Positions 47,873-55,677 of a stretch of DNA of 63,571 nt are shown here, piece after piece. The stretch is from a virus. Location: IMG/VR virus record IMGVR_UViG_3300032214_000555, positions 1 through 63,571 of that record, one strand, 5' to 3'. The notes beneath the pieces were generated by a model that saw nothing but the letters and a program-made list of their open reading frames with translations, did not search any database and had not been told where the DNA came from. Numbering within the stretch: the stretch's first letter is position 1; each line of letters opens with the position of its first letter. A program made the position numbers and the translations under genes.

Positions 47873-48232
47873 ATGCAAAAAATACAGATAACAAACCCTG
47901 AAAGACTCAATGAGTTTAAGTTCCAAATAGATGGAGCACCATTTGTTGTCAAGTATTTAGGGACTAATGCAACGTTGGGTGGAGATAACATCTATTGGTC
48001 TATCTACCAGAAAGATGATATATCTAAGGATTATCGTATTAGTTTGATGAAACAGGCAGAACCTGACGAGGATGGACGTGAAATAAAACATAGAGTTATT
48101 ATCAATAATCCAGATAACGGTTATTCTCGTGCAATATTTGTATATGGTTCTACCTTATGGGATATGGCAGAGTTCTGTAATATCCTAATGAAAGAGGTTA
48201 TTAGGTTTGAACAGAAATATTTACCGTTTTAG
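47873..48232 (+). CDS. LTI-family paralogue 6
   Basis: A 119-residue protein opening MQKIQITNPERLNEFKF; strands with VVKYLG and DNIYWSIYQKDD; C-terminal helix WDMAEFCNILMKEVIRF. Clear family member. One base after the SGNH stop. Confidence 0.7.
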   Translation: MQKIQITNPERLNEFKFQIDGAPFVVKYLGTNATLGGDNIYWSIYQKDDISKDYRISLMKQAEPDEDGREIKHRVIINNPDNGYSRAIFVYGSTLWDMAEFCNILMKEVIRFEQKYLPF

Positions 48233-48234
48233 AA

Positions 48235-48753
48235 ATGAAAGGTTTGGAGTATTCAGAAATGATGATGGAGTTGGCAAAAGCAACTACCGAACTAAATATG
48301 GCACATAAACAAGCAGTAGCAACAATGCAAGCAATGGCAAACGAAGTAGATGAAACAAGCAAACTAACGATACAGGGTTACACCAATATAATAGGTGGAA
48401 CTATGGGTAAAAGATTGGTAGTATCGGATGTCAAAGTAAATACGAATACCTATATATTTGAAGTCCAAAACAGAGATACATTTGAGTCACAAATAGTGCA
48501 TTTGGATAGAATGCCTGAGGTAGAAAAACGTGGAAATGGATTTGATGCATATAGATTGCACATTCCGTATGGTATGTTACCACCTGGTGCATCCGTTAAT
48601 GAAAGTTGGACGTTGGTAGGTAAAGGGTTGATAAGAGATAAGAATAGTGTATTAAACTGCCTGTGGAAAATAATAGGTAACTCTACCGATTTGGACGATG
48701 ATAAGGAAGCAATAGGATACGACCCAAATACTTTCACTATAACATACAGATAA
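48235..48753 (+). CDS. LTI-family paralogue 7 with helical N-terminal extension
   Basis: A 172-residue protein. Residues 1-40 form a helix (YSEMMMELAKATTELNMAHK); the family core begins near LTIQGYTNIIGG, with NTYIFEVQNRD. The extension could mediate oligomerisation. Unknown function. Confidence 0.65.
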   Translation: MKGLEYSEMMMELAKATTELNMAHKQAVATMQAMANEVDETSKLTIQGYTNIIGGTMGKRLVVSDVKVNTNTYIFEVQNRDTFESQIVHLDRMPEVEKRGNGFDAYRLHIPYGMLPPGASVNESWTLVGKGLIRDKNSVLNCLWKIIGNSTDLDDDKEAIGYDPNTFTITYR

Positions 48754-48756
48754 TAG

Positions 48757-49212
48757 ATGCTGACAATACCACATCCTGAGAAACTAAACGGTCAAATCCA
48801 AATTGACGATATGAAATACGATTTGAAATGGAAGTATGATAATGCAAACTTCTATATCTTTTCGGTAGACCAGGTAAGACCTACACTATATCATGCTGGC
48901 ACACCTGACCCTAGATTATTCACACTTAAAATCCATAGAAATTACGCAACAATAGATGATATTGGTGAGGACATATATAATAATATAGGGGTAAAAAAGA
49001 TAGTGACAATTAGATTGCAATATTTGCAGGAAAAGGTAGTGCATATGATAAGTCTGACTGACCTAAAAGATTTACAGAGATTTAAAAGAGTAATAGAAGG
49101 AATGATAATAGGTTTGAATGAAAAACTGGATAAAAATTGGAAATTACCACTACCACCACTAACCCAATGGGGTACTGCTATGACACATTCAACATCACAT
49201 GGAACATGGTAG
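48757..49212 (+). CDS. LTI-family paralogue 8
   Basis: A 151-residue protein opening MLTIPHPEKLNGQIQID, then YDLKWKYDNANFYIFSVDQ. C-terminal helix KRVIEGMIIGLNEKLDKNW and a Pro/Thr tail. Overlaps the next paralogue by seven bases. Confidence 0.7.
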   Translation: MLTIPHPEKLNGQIQIDDMKYDLKWKYDNANFYIFSVDQVRPTLYHAGTPDPRLFTLKIHRNYATIDDIGEDIYNNIGVKKIVTIRLQYLQEKVVHMISLTDLKDLQRFKRVIEGMIIGLNEKLDKNWKLPLPPLTQWGTAMTHSTSHGTW

Positions 49213-49613
49213 ATAATAAACGACTTACGATAAAGAACATAGAGAATATATCAGGAGCTAAACTACCTAATTTGGACGGATGGACAATAGGATATATTCA
49301 GGACAAAGGACATATCTACGAAATAGATATACAACAAAACCATACACTCAAAATGGTACTGCATGTAAGTAGAGATAATCCATATTTTGGATGGAATAAA
49401 GATATTTATACCTGCACTTTATTAGGGGCAAATGGTAGTAAATACAAATGGGAATTACAAAGGGAGATGTTCAAAACCAAATTAGGATTCATCAAATGTG
49501 TAGGGGATATGGTATTGAAATTGAAACGAGATATAGACGAACAGAATTTCATTGCTAGTTTACCGTCTGTATCTGCGGGTACGCATATAACACAATCCTA
49601 TAATCCGTTTTAA
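49206..49613 (+). CDS. LTI-family paralogue 9
   Basis: A 135-residue protein from ATG 49206, which gives KRLTIKNIENISGAKL close to its start; a longer in-frame start would overlap the upstream gene by 76 bases. GWTIGYIQDKGHIYEIDI is the family strand pattern. Last gene before a non-coding stretch. Confidence 0.65.
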   Translation: MVDNKRLTIKNIENISGAKLPNLDGWTIGYIQDKGHIYEIDIQQNHTLKMVLHVSRDNPYFGWNKDIYTCTLLGANGSKYKWELQREMFKTKLGFIKCVGDMVLKLKRDIDEQNFIASLPSVSAGTHITQSYNPF

Positions 49614-50291
49614 CATTCAAAACCAAATCTGACACATATAATAAAAATAATTCAGCAAGGACTACAAATACTAACCTGAATAAAGAATAAGATATATAAG
49701 ATAGTAGTATAGATACATAACATAACGTACATACATAAGGGAGTATAGACACCTATCCGTATAAGGATACACCATTCAGTACCCTACTTTCCCTGCTATC
49801 TACACTCAAAGCAATAGAGTATATCAAATCATTACTGAGAGTATAGCACAATCCATCTATTACACAAAATCATTAAAAATGGTTATAAAGTGTGGTAGGT
49901 GGATTCTGTGTGTCAATATAAGAGATGATATACTAACACACTACAAAGAAAGGTTAAAGAGATAAAAGTATGGCATGAGAACTCTAAGCATCCCACCCAT
50001 TCATGCTTCGCAAGCAGAAAAAAATTTACATAAGTAACCAAAATTTACAAATGTAACACCCCTACACCCCTATGCTTTTGTACTATTCCAAGCCTGATTA
50101 GATATTTAAACAAATGTCTAAACGTTCATAGCAGCTCATACGATTAGATTCCCCCATACCGAGATAAAAAGATTTCTACAAAGCAGAAATTGTATTATTC
50201 CGATGTAGTTCTGTTATATAATTTACATTATGTTAAGTAGAAAAATTATTCTAAGAAGTTATTTAACGGTTAAAAATAATTGCTGAATGGC
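49614..50291 (+). other. Non-coding stretch with short repeats
   Basis: About 680 bases with no credible gene on either strand, unusual in this compact region. Seen in it: a hairpin TGCTT-CGC-AAGCA at 50004, a tandem pair of 18-base units AAATTTACA..GTAAC at 50022 and 50041, and CACCCCTACACCCCT next to them. No promoter of the common type before 50292. Could be an origin, RNA gene or decayed genes. Confidence 0.5.
50022..50058 (+). repeat. Tandem 18-base repeat pair
   Basis: AAATTTACATAAGTAACC at 50022 and AAATTTACAAATGTAACA at 50041, separated by one base. Confidence 0.5.
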
Positions 50292-50321
50292 TTGATTATA
50301 TCAGAATTATTTCGTATATTG
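50292..50321 (+). promoter_or_regulatory. Bacteroidota-type promoter without a clear gene
   Basis: TTG at 50292, 20 bases, TATATTG. The next 90 bases hold no gene, so it may give a short RNA (GGAGTGGAGGGCGGG...CCCCC could pair). Confidence 0.65.
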
Positions 50322-50407
50322 TGGGAGTGGAGGGCGGGTTCTTAAACTCATTATATATCCCCCAGCTCTGTATGACACATTGTCAGTAAAAATAAATTAA
50401 AAAAGAC

Positions 50408-50438
50408 TTGACTTGAATCGATTATTTTTGTACCTTTA
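50408..50438 (+). promoter_or_regulatory. Bacteroidota-type promoter
   Basis: TTG at 50408, 20 bases, TACCTTTA; flanking sequence from 50373 is duplicated at 50743. Confidence 0.8.
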
Positions 50439-50442
50439 TTGT

Positions 50443-50571
50443 ATGAGAGAGAGATTGACAGCCCTTCTGATTGTGTTCCTTATGATTACAGAACACCCTT
50501 GCCGTATGCGTGTGAGAGCGATTGAGGTTGAACCTTTACCTAAATCTGAAATTAGTTTTAAACCTGAATAA
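50443..50571 (+). CDS. Possible 42-residue leaderless peptide
   Basis: ATG five bases after the -7 element, 42 codons to TAA at 50569, ending just before ATG 50573. Hydrophobic start (LTALLIVFLMI) then Cys/Arg-rich. Other copies of this leader class are non-coding, so this may be chance. Confidence 0.35.
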   Translation: MRERLTALLIVFLMITEHPCRMRVRAIEVEPLPKSEISFKPE

Positions 50572-50572
50572 T

Positions 50573-50764
50573 ATGAATGATGACTTTTTAATTTTAGACG
50601 ATACAGATATTGAAGTGTTTAATACTTTCTATTACTTCGGTGGTAGGGTGTGTAGTGATGGTACAGAGATGACTCGCTTAGAGAAGTTATTAAGACCTGA
50701 TGAGTCCATTGATAGAATCATTTATTCTTCCTTAAAAAAGAATGACACATTGTCAGTAAAATAA
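50573..50764 (+). CDS. Small acidic protein
   Basis: A 63-residue protein from ATG 50573 (DDFLILDDTDIEVFNTFYYF). Its last codons (DTLSVK) are duplicated as a remnant at 50373. Unknown function. Confidence 0.6.
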   Translation: MNDDFLILDDTDIEVFNTFYYFGGRVCSDGTEMTRLEKLLRPDESIDRIIYSSLKKNDTLSVK

Positions 50765-50776
50765 TTTATGATTTGC

Positions 50777-50807
50777 TTGACTTGTATTGATTTATTTTGT
50801 ATCTTTA
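50777..50807 (+). promoter_or_regulatory. Bacteroidota-type promoter
   Basis: TTG at 50777, 20 bases, TATCTTTA; leader GAGTGAGGGACGTTCCTCCTC forms a hairpin. Confidence 0.8.
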
Positions 50808-50851
50808 TTGTATAGAGTGAGGGACGTTCCTCCTCTGAGATTTTTTGAGTT

Positions 50852-51052
50852 ATGACTAATGCAGAGATTGTTGAGATGAGTGTTGTTGAGTATTGTGATT
50901 TGTTAGTTGCTATGGCTGAGTTCAACGGTCATAACGACCCCCATAAGACCAACTGGGATTACTGCCGTTGGTGGGGTGTAGTGAGTGAAGAGCGTTATGA
51001 CGAGGCGATTGCCGAGTTAGCATCGCGTGGGTATGAGAGTTGGAATAACTAA
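50852..51052 (+). CDS. Small early-type protein
   Basis: A 66-residue acidic helical protein (AEIVEMSVVEYCDLLVAM, YCRWWGVVSEERYDEAIAEL). Higher GC and CGT codons than neighbours. Unknown function. Confidence 0.65.
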   Translation: MTNAEIVEMSVVEYCDLLVAMAEFNGHNDPHKTNWDYCRWWGVVSEERYDEAIAELASRGYESWNN

Positions 51053-51418
51053 TTCGGACATGAGTAGAAATAATATTACCTAAGTCCACAGTAGTAGACA
51101 CAGTAGGTATATAAGATATGTGTTTGGTTTAATTTGTTTTTTTAAATGGTTTTAGTATAGAAAGCGGGAGGGCATTGCTCTTCTGCTTTTTTTTATACAT
51201 TTGTATATTTAGTTAAAAGGCTAAATGTGACAACTGAATATCGTGTAACTAAGAATATGACAAGTTGTCATACACCGGTCGGACTCGTTTAAATATCGGG
51301 GCCGAAATTTTTGTGGTGGAAACCCTTTTTGACATAATAGTGTGATACACTACAACTGTAAAACCCCCTCTATTTAACGTATTGAGGGTATTGAGGTAAA
51401 ACTAAAAGAGCTAGGATT
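51053..51418 (+). other. Intergenic region with terminator and palindrome
   Basis: No gene seen in 366 bases. Contains a terminator at 51162, the palindrome TGACAAGTTGTCA at 51258, and a CACCGGTC/ACTCG-containing stretch. ACATTTGTATATTTAG at 51189 resembles a -7 element without a proper TTG partner. Confidence 0.5.
51162..51194 (+). terminator. Intrinsic terminator
   Basis: AAGCGGGAG pairs with CTTCTGCTT-side bases (9 bp with two G-U), followed by an 8-T run. Confidence 0.65.
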
Positions 51419-51784
51419 ATGATAAGACCAGAAGTGTATGAGAAAGTATCGGATACGTTTGGAGTATCCATAGGTGTAGCAAACTTAATGAATGTATCTC
51501 CTATAACTGAAATAAAGGAGGAGGTAGATAAAAAGGTTTACAATGGGTTCAGAAACGAATTAAAGATTAATGGGGTTATAGGAAGAGCAATAGATACTCT
51601 CAGATATAAGGATTTACAAAGAGAATTGTATAAGTTAAAGAGAGAGTACGATGGTAAGAAAATCTCCGAATTAACTATTTATAACAGAGCATGGGGTAAC
51701 GTAGTAAACAAACCCGATAGTGTAAGAAATGGAAATAACAAAACAAAATCAGAATCCGGAGAGGTACTCAAAGCAGAACAGTAA
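51419..51784 (+). CDS. Hypothetical protein
   Basis: A 121-residue basic, helical protein (YEKVSDTFGVSIGVANLM, DLQRELYKLKREYDGK). Overlaps the next gene by 56 bases. No family recognised. No host-type promoter; may belong to a late unit with 51729. Confidence 0.65.
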   Translation: MIRPEVYEKVSDTFGVSIGVANLMNVSPITEIKEEVDKKVYNGFRNELKINGVIGRAIDTLRYKDLQRELYKLKREYDGKKISELTIYNRAWGNVVNKPDSVRNGNNKTKSESGEVLKAEQ

Positions 51785-52766
51785 GTGGAGAATCTCTGCT
51801 TTACCTACACCTGCTACCTCAAAAGAACAACGAGAAATCAAACCCCTTACATTCGATGTAGGATTACCGTTAGATAATATCAAAGCAGTATTAGATGTTG
51901 ATGGGATTGTGGTTAAAGTAGGTACGGATTATTTGTGTTCTAAGAAAACCTTAAAGGTTATAACCGATTCGGATAATCCACACTACGATATAGTAGCAAA
52001 CGGAAGGATACCCGTTAAAACAAAAGAGGTTACGATAGGGAAGACTATCCCCATAATTTCGATTGATAATACTCAGTTCTCAGTAATAGGTACTCAGAGA
52101 GATACCGTTAATCAGAATGCAGGTGTTAAATCAGTAGATTACATATATGAGGGAAAACAAACTCAGGGTGTATCAAATAATCTAATCAAACAAATTAATT
52201 ATACATTAGGTGATGGTACAAGACCCGGTGATTCTTTTGAGTTGTACGACCTCAAATTAGCTGACCCGATGGCATACTCCGTTGCACCTCTAATCGTTTC
52301 TACAACGCAAGAGGATGGTAAGTTTGAGAAAGGAAAATTAGAATCCTTTTTGATGGGAACTAAGGAGAGATTGAAGATTCTACAATCGGATTTCGATATG
52401 ATAAGAGAAACCTTCTATAACGGTGCTCCTCCCCAATCCAAAGGAATTCTTAAAATAGATAACCAAGTAGCTTCTGCGCAAGATGATACAACCTTTGAGG
52501 GCTCATACACTAAGAAGAGTTCTGAAACTGTATCCGTACAACAAACACCTGGTGATAAAGCAATCGATGCTCAAAAGAAAGCAACCGAAGAACTGGCTAC
52601 CAAAGCTGCCGATGCTCTCAAATTGGAAACCGATGCATTGAAGACTCAACAAAAATCTCTAAAAGAGAGAATTGCGGATGCGGGTGGTATAACCGATTAC
52701 ATCCGTCAACAAGGTGGTTGGGACAAATTTAGACAATCGTTAAGAGACGAGAAACAAACTAAATAA
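51729..52766 (+). CDS. Hypothetical 345-residue protein, possibly structural
   Basis: Beta-rich N-terminal 200 residues (LDVDGIVVKVGTDYLCSKK, KEVTIGKTIPIISIDN), then a region with Gly/Pro turns, and a long C-terminal helix (DAQKKATEELATKAADALKL). Layout suits a phage structural or morphogenesis protein, but no family is recognised. An in-frame later ATG is not obvious, so the 56-base overlap with 51419 is kept. Confidence 0.65.
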   Translation: MEITKQNQNPERYSKQNSKWRISALPTPATSKEQREIKPLTFDVGLPLDNIKAVLDVDGIVVKVGTDYLCSKKTLKVITDSDNPHYDIVANGRIPVKTKEVTIGKTIPIISIDNTQFSVIGTQRDTVNQNAGVKSVDYIYEGKQTQGVSNNLIKQINYTLGDGTRPGDSFELYDLKLADPMAYSVAPLIVSTTQEDGKFEKGKLESFLMGTKERLKILQSDFDMIRETFYNGAPPQSKGILKIDNQVASAQDDTTFEGSYTKKSSETVSVQQTPGDKAIDAQKKATEELATKAADALKLETDALKTQQKSLKERIADAGGITDYIRQQGGWDKFRQSLRDEKQTK

Positions 52767-52773
52767 CTAAGTT

Positions 52774-53013
52774 ATGTTAAATGAAAAACAAATCAATTTT
52801 TTGGAAGGATTAGGGGTAGCAATGAGAATCCTTGCCTTTGGTGTTCTATCTATTATGAATAAAGATACACCGTTCCTTGCTATGTGGATTGTGAATACAA
52901 TCGATGCCGTTATACTTACTTATTGTGCTTGGTGGAGACGAAACACTGCCTACATCGCTCTCAATCTATTTTGGTTACTCGTTGGTATTGTTGGTATATG
53001 GAACTCGCTCTAA
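52774..53013 (+). CDS. Small three-helix membrane protein
   Basis: A 79-residue protein with hydrophobic segments at about 10-27, 33-52 and 58-76 (YIALNLFWLLVGIVGIW). Seen-in-phage type; function unknown. Confidence 0.65.
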   Translation: MLNEKQINFLEGLGVAMRILAFGVLSIMNKDTPFLAMWIVNTIDAVILTYCAWWRRNTAYIALNLFWLLVGIVGIWNSL

Positions 53014-53159
53014 TGTGGTTTTGGATTAAGAATATTGTAATGGGTATTCTCTCTATACCTTTTATCCTTATGGGGGTACTTGCTTTCGTTATAGGGGGAA
53101 TATTCCATTTTCTACCATGGTACATCAAACGATGGTTAAAACGAAGATACTATCAATAG
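53013..53159 (+). CDS. Small membrane protein with basic tail
   Basis: A 48-residue protein; ATG 53013 overlaps the previous stop by one base (an in-frame ATG at 52998 is possible). Two hydrophobic stretches (IVMGILSIPFILMGVLAFVIGG) and the tail KRWLKRRYYQ. Confidence 0.6.
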   Translation: MWFWIKNIVMGILSIPFILMGVLAFVIGGIFHFLPWYIKRWLKRRYYQ

Positions 53160-53202
53160 GGTAAAGATATTTCTTTACGACAAATTTTCTTTTTGACGAA
53201 TT

Positions 53203-53223
53203 TCCCCCCAACCCCCGCCCCTC
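53203..53223 (-). repeat. G-rich element (inverted copy 2)
   Basis: On the minus strand this reads GGGGCGGGGGTTGGGGGG, matching the element at 39782 over 17 bases in opposite orientation. Confidence 0.6.
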
Positions 53224-53254
53224 AAAATAATCCTAAAAATAAAGGTTCATTTTT

Positions 53255-53285
53255 TTGGAAATGTGGATAATTATTAGTATATTTA
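53255..53285 (+). promoter_or_regulatory. Bacteroidota-type promoter
   Basis: TTG at 53255, 20 bases, TATATTTA; drives 53317 and possibly the modification island. Confidence 0.75.
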
Positions 53286-53316
53286 CTATATTCCTACAAC
53301 TACATTTTCGTTACTA

Positions 53317-53619
53317 ATGAACATCTCTGCGTTACATAAACTTGAAAAGGGTTACATCAAGTTAAATTGGAAATCTTACATCCACAAAATCGAATTATCC
53401 AAAGACCATATGGAAACCATCATCGATATGATTGATGTGTTTAAGTTTAATAAGAAAACTGATGAATTGGTTATATTCAGATTTGAAGGTATTCCTGCTT
53501 ATATAACCATTCCCAAAGAAGAGTATAAGGAGTTGTTAGATTGGATGTATGAGAAAATGATACAGTATGAATTTTTCGAAAATTGTCAAAGAATTAATGA
53601 TTTAATAAAAGTGTTATGA
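53317..53619 (+). CDS. Small protein with UVR-like C-terminus
   Basis: A 100-residue protein: a beta-rich centre (LVIFRFEGIPAYITIP) and a C-terminal YEFFENCQRINDLIKVL resembling a UVR motif, as in the gene at 31848. Overlaps the next gene by four bases. May act as an adaptor (inference). Confidence 0.6.
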   Translation: MNISALHKLEKGYIKLNWKSYIHKIELSKDHMETIIDMIDVFKFNKKTDELVIFRFEGIPAYITIPKEEYKELLDWMYEKMIQYEFFENCQRINDLIKVL

Positions 53620-53834
53620 GTGATATAAAAGACATCGTTAAGAGTTGGTGGACATCCTTTAACCCAACCGAAGAACAATCAAAAGAGGGTGAGAGAAGAT
53701 TATTAATATGTGCCGGATGTGAGAAACGTCAGGAATCAATAGTGTTTGGTTATGTATGTGGACAATGTGGTTGTCCTTTGGGTAAGAAGATATTTTCAGA
53801 TGTTGAGCAACCCTGTCCTCTAAATAAGTGGTAA
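53616..53834 (+). CDS. Phage zinc-ribbon protein 1
   Basis: A 72-residue protein. Four to five cysteines in LLICAGCEKR, CGQCGCPLGKK and CPLNKW form a zinc ribbon. Paralogous to 56452 (same SxxxxFNPTxEQ start and CP..KW end). Such ribbons occur near fibre and hydroxylase genes of large phages; role unknown. First gene of the modification island. Confidence 0.75.
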   Translation: MSDIKDIVKSWWTSFNPTEEQSKEGERRLLICAGCEKRQESIVFGYVCGQCGCPLGKKIFSDVEQPCPLNKW

Positions 53835-53835
53835 T

Positions 53836-54405
53836 ATGGAAAAGATATATTTTGATAATATAGACATATTCGAAAACTTCTTATCAATCGAAGAATGTAA
53901 TTTTATTTTAAATAAATGTAAAAAAGAATTAACATTATCAGAAGCTCAAGTTAGCACTAATAACCCCAACCCACCGTATAAAAGAAGAAAATCATCAGTT
54001 GGTTGGATTTCGGATTTAGAGTTTTTAAATGAAAGGTTGGAAAACAAATTAAGAGAAACTTTTAATATAAATGGTATGGAAGTTACCGGATTAGGAGATT
54101 ATCAATTTACTGAATATAAAGAAGGTGAATATTTTGATTGGCACACCGATAGCACCGATAGCGTATTTACACATAGATTTGCTTCTGTGGTGATTCAATT
54201 AAATGATACATATTCCGATGGTATACTAGAAATTAAAAATATTAAAGAAGAACTAGTACCAATTCAAAATAAAATTGGAACGTTGTATATTTTTAATTCA
54301 AAATTATTGCATAGAGTAACACCTGTAACCGATGGTGTTAGATACTCATTAGTAAATTGGGTATCATTGGTTAGAACAAATTCAGGTAAGCAAAATTTAA
54401 TATGA
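53836..54405 (+). CDS. 2OG-Fe(II) oxygenase, prolyl-hydroxylase-like
   Basis: A 189-residue enzyme of the P4H-like fold. Iron ligands: His103 and Asp105 (FDWHTDS) and His159 (LLHRVTPV); Arg169 (GVRYSLVNW) would bind 2-oxoglutarate. FASVVIQLND supplies core strands. It would hydroxylate a protein or small molecule in the cytoplasm. Ends Q-N-L-I. Stop overlaps the next start. Confidence 0.85.
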   Translation: MEKIYFDNIDIFENFLSIEECNFILNKCKKELTLSEAQVSTNNPNPPYKRRKSSVGWISDLEFLNERLENKLRETFNINGMEVTGLGDYQFTEYKEGEYFDWHTDSTDSVFTHRFASVVIQLNDTYSDGILEIKNIKEELVPIQNKIGTLYIFNSKLLHRVTPVTDGVRYSLVNWVSLVRTNSGKQNLI

Positions 54406-55019
54406 TAGATGGATACCATATATTTGATGATATAATTTCGGAAACATATCAAACTAAATTAGAAGAATATGTAAAACTTTCAAATTTAAAATGGAATTAT
54501 CAACATAACATAACCGGTGGATATGGGGGTACTGATTCATTAGAATTACCTGCAAATGTTTTAAAAGGTGTTGATATTACAGATACTAATATTCTTAATA
54601 TAATACATTCTATAAAGTTAAATTTACTCAATAAACTTAATTTGGAATTTGTAATGGATTATAGATATAAGATAAATTGGACTACTCCTTTAAGTAAAAA
54701 TTATGATTTTGAAAATCTAATACACATTGATATGGATGTTGACCATATTGCTATTGTTTATTATATAAATGATACCGATGGTAATACCGTTTTTTTAAAC
54801 AACAAAAAAGGAAATTCAGCAGAATCTCATCAAAGTAATCTTAAAGGTATTAAATTGGATGATTTTGAAATAGTAAATAGAATATCTCCTAAAAAGGGAA
54901 GGGCAATTATATTTGATGGTAACATTTATCACTATGGTGAATACCCAACTACAACCGATAGATTTATAATTAATTTTGATTTAGTTGGTAAATGTGGAAA
55001 TATTAATAAATTAATATAA
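54402..55019 (+). CDS. 2OG-Fe(II) oxygenase-like protein
   Basis: A 205-residue protein with the same fold elements: His108-x-Asp110 (LIHIDMDVDH), His177 (IYHYGEYP) and Arg187 (TTDRFIINFDL). VYYINDTDGNTVFLN is the typical core strand. Divergent from 53836 outside the site. Substrate unknown. Ends N-K-L-I. ATG overlaps the upstream TGA. Confidence 0.75.
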   Translation: MIDGYHIFDDIISETYQTKLEEYVKLSNLKWNYQHNITGGYGGTDSLELPANVLKGVDITDTNILNIIHSIKLNLLNKLNLEFVMDYRYKINWTTPLSKNYDFENLIHIDMDVDHIAIVYYINDTDGNTVFLNNKKGNSAESHQSNLKGIKLDDFEIVNRISPKKGRAIIFDGNIYHYGEYPTTTDRFIINFDLVGKCGNINKLI

Positions 55020-55020
55020 T

Positions 55021-55677
55021 ATGGAAAAGATATATTTCGATGACACTACTTTTTTATGGAAAACTAAATTAAATAAATTAGATGATAGGTCATCTTTTTT
55101 AAAAGAAGCCTACTCTGTTATAGAATCACAACCTGATACTAAAACGGATGGATTTGGATATATAAAATACGATAAAACTATTATAAATTTTATTGGTGAA
55201 ATTAATATTAATAGCAAATTAGATGAAGTTGTTCAATTGGGTATTAACATGTGTAAAGAATTATATACACAATCAAATAATAATATATTCAATCGAATTA
55301 ATACCGATTCGTGGGTAAATGTAGTTCGTTCTAAAAATCCGGTTCAACTTGAATTTACATATGAAAAAAATAAAAGGGTAGATAAATTCCATTCTCATAC
55401 CGAAATAAATAAAAGATTTGATTTATTTGTTCCTGATTACACTTATGTATATTACATTCAAATGCCAGATATTATGAATGAAGAAGACGGTGTTTTATAT
55501 TTTAGAGGTGAGAACAAAAAAGAATATTGGATAAAACCAGAAGAAGATGATTTAATTATAATGCCAGGTTGGATGCCACACGCTCCAAACAACGCACCAA
55601 ATGCAACAATTGATAGAGTGGTATTAGCTGGAAATGTTGGGTTTGAATTTATTAAAAAAGAAAAATCCATAATATAA
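55021..55677 (+). CDS. Phage-type 2OG-Fe(II)/cupin-fold protein
   Basis: A 218-residue protein. His126-x-Glu128 in FHSHTEINKR replaces the usual HxD; His187 lies in PGWMPHAPNN. YTYVYYIQMPD and DGVLYFRG are typical of the phage 2OG-Fe oxygenase family that flanks fibre genes. The Asp-to-Glu change may alter metal binding. Ends K-S-I-I. Shares one base with the next start. Confidence 0.7.
   Translation: MEKIYFDDTTFLWKTKLNKLDDRSSFLKEAYSVIESQPDTKTDGFGYIKYDKTIINFIGEININSKLDEVVQLGINMCKELYTQSNNNIFNRINTDSWVNVVRSKNPVQLEFTYEKNKRVDKFHSHTEINKRFDLFVPDYTYVYYIQMPDIMNEEDGVLYFRGENKKEYWIKPEEDDLIIMPGWMPHAPNNAPNATIDRVVLAGNVGFEFIKKEKSII

Noticed and set aside
49555-49752. A 65-codon hydrophobic minus-strand frame
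   Set aside because: It overlaps the end of a + strand gene, has no promoter, and its hydrophobicity follows from AT-rich composition.
50373-51270. TGACA-N3-TGTCA palindromes as repressor operators
   Set aside because: Two copies belong to a duplicated gene end, one is inside a terminator at 62903, and only the copy at 51258 is free-standing, so there is no consistent operator position.
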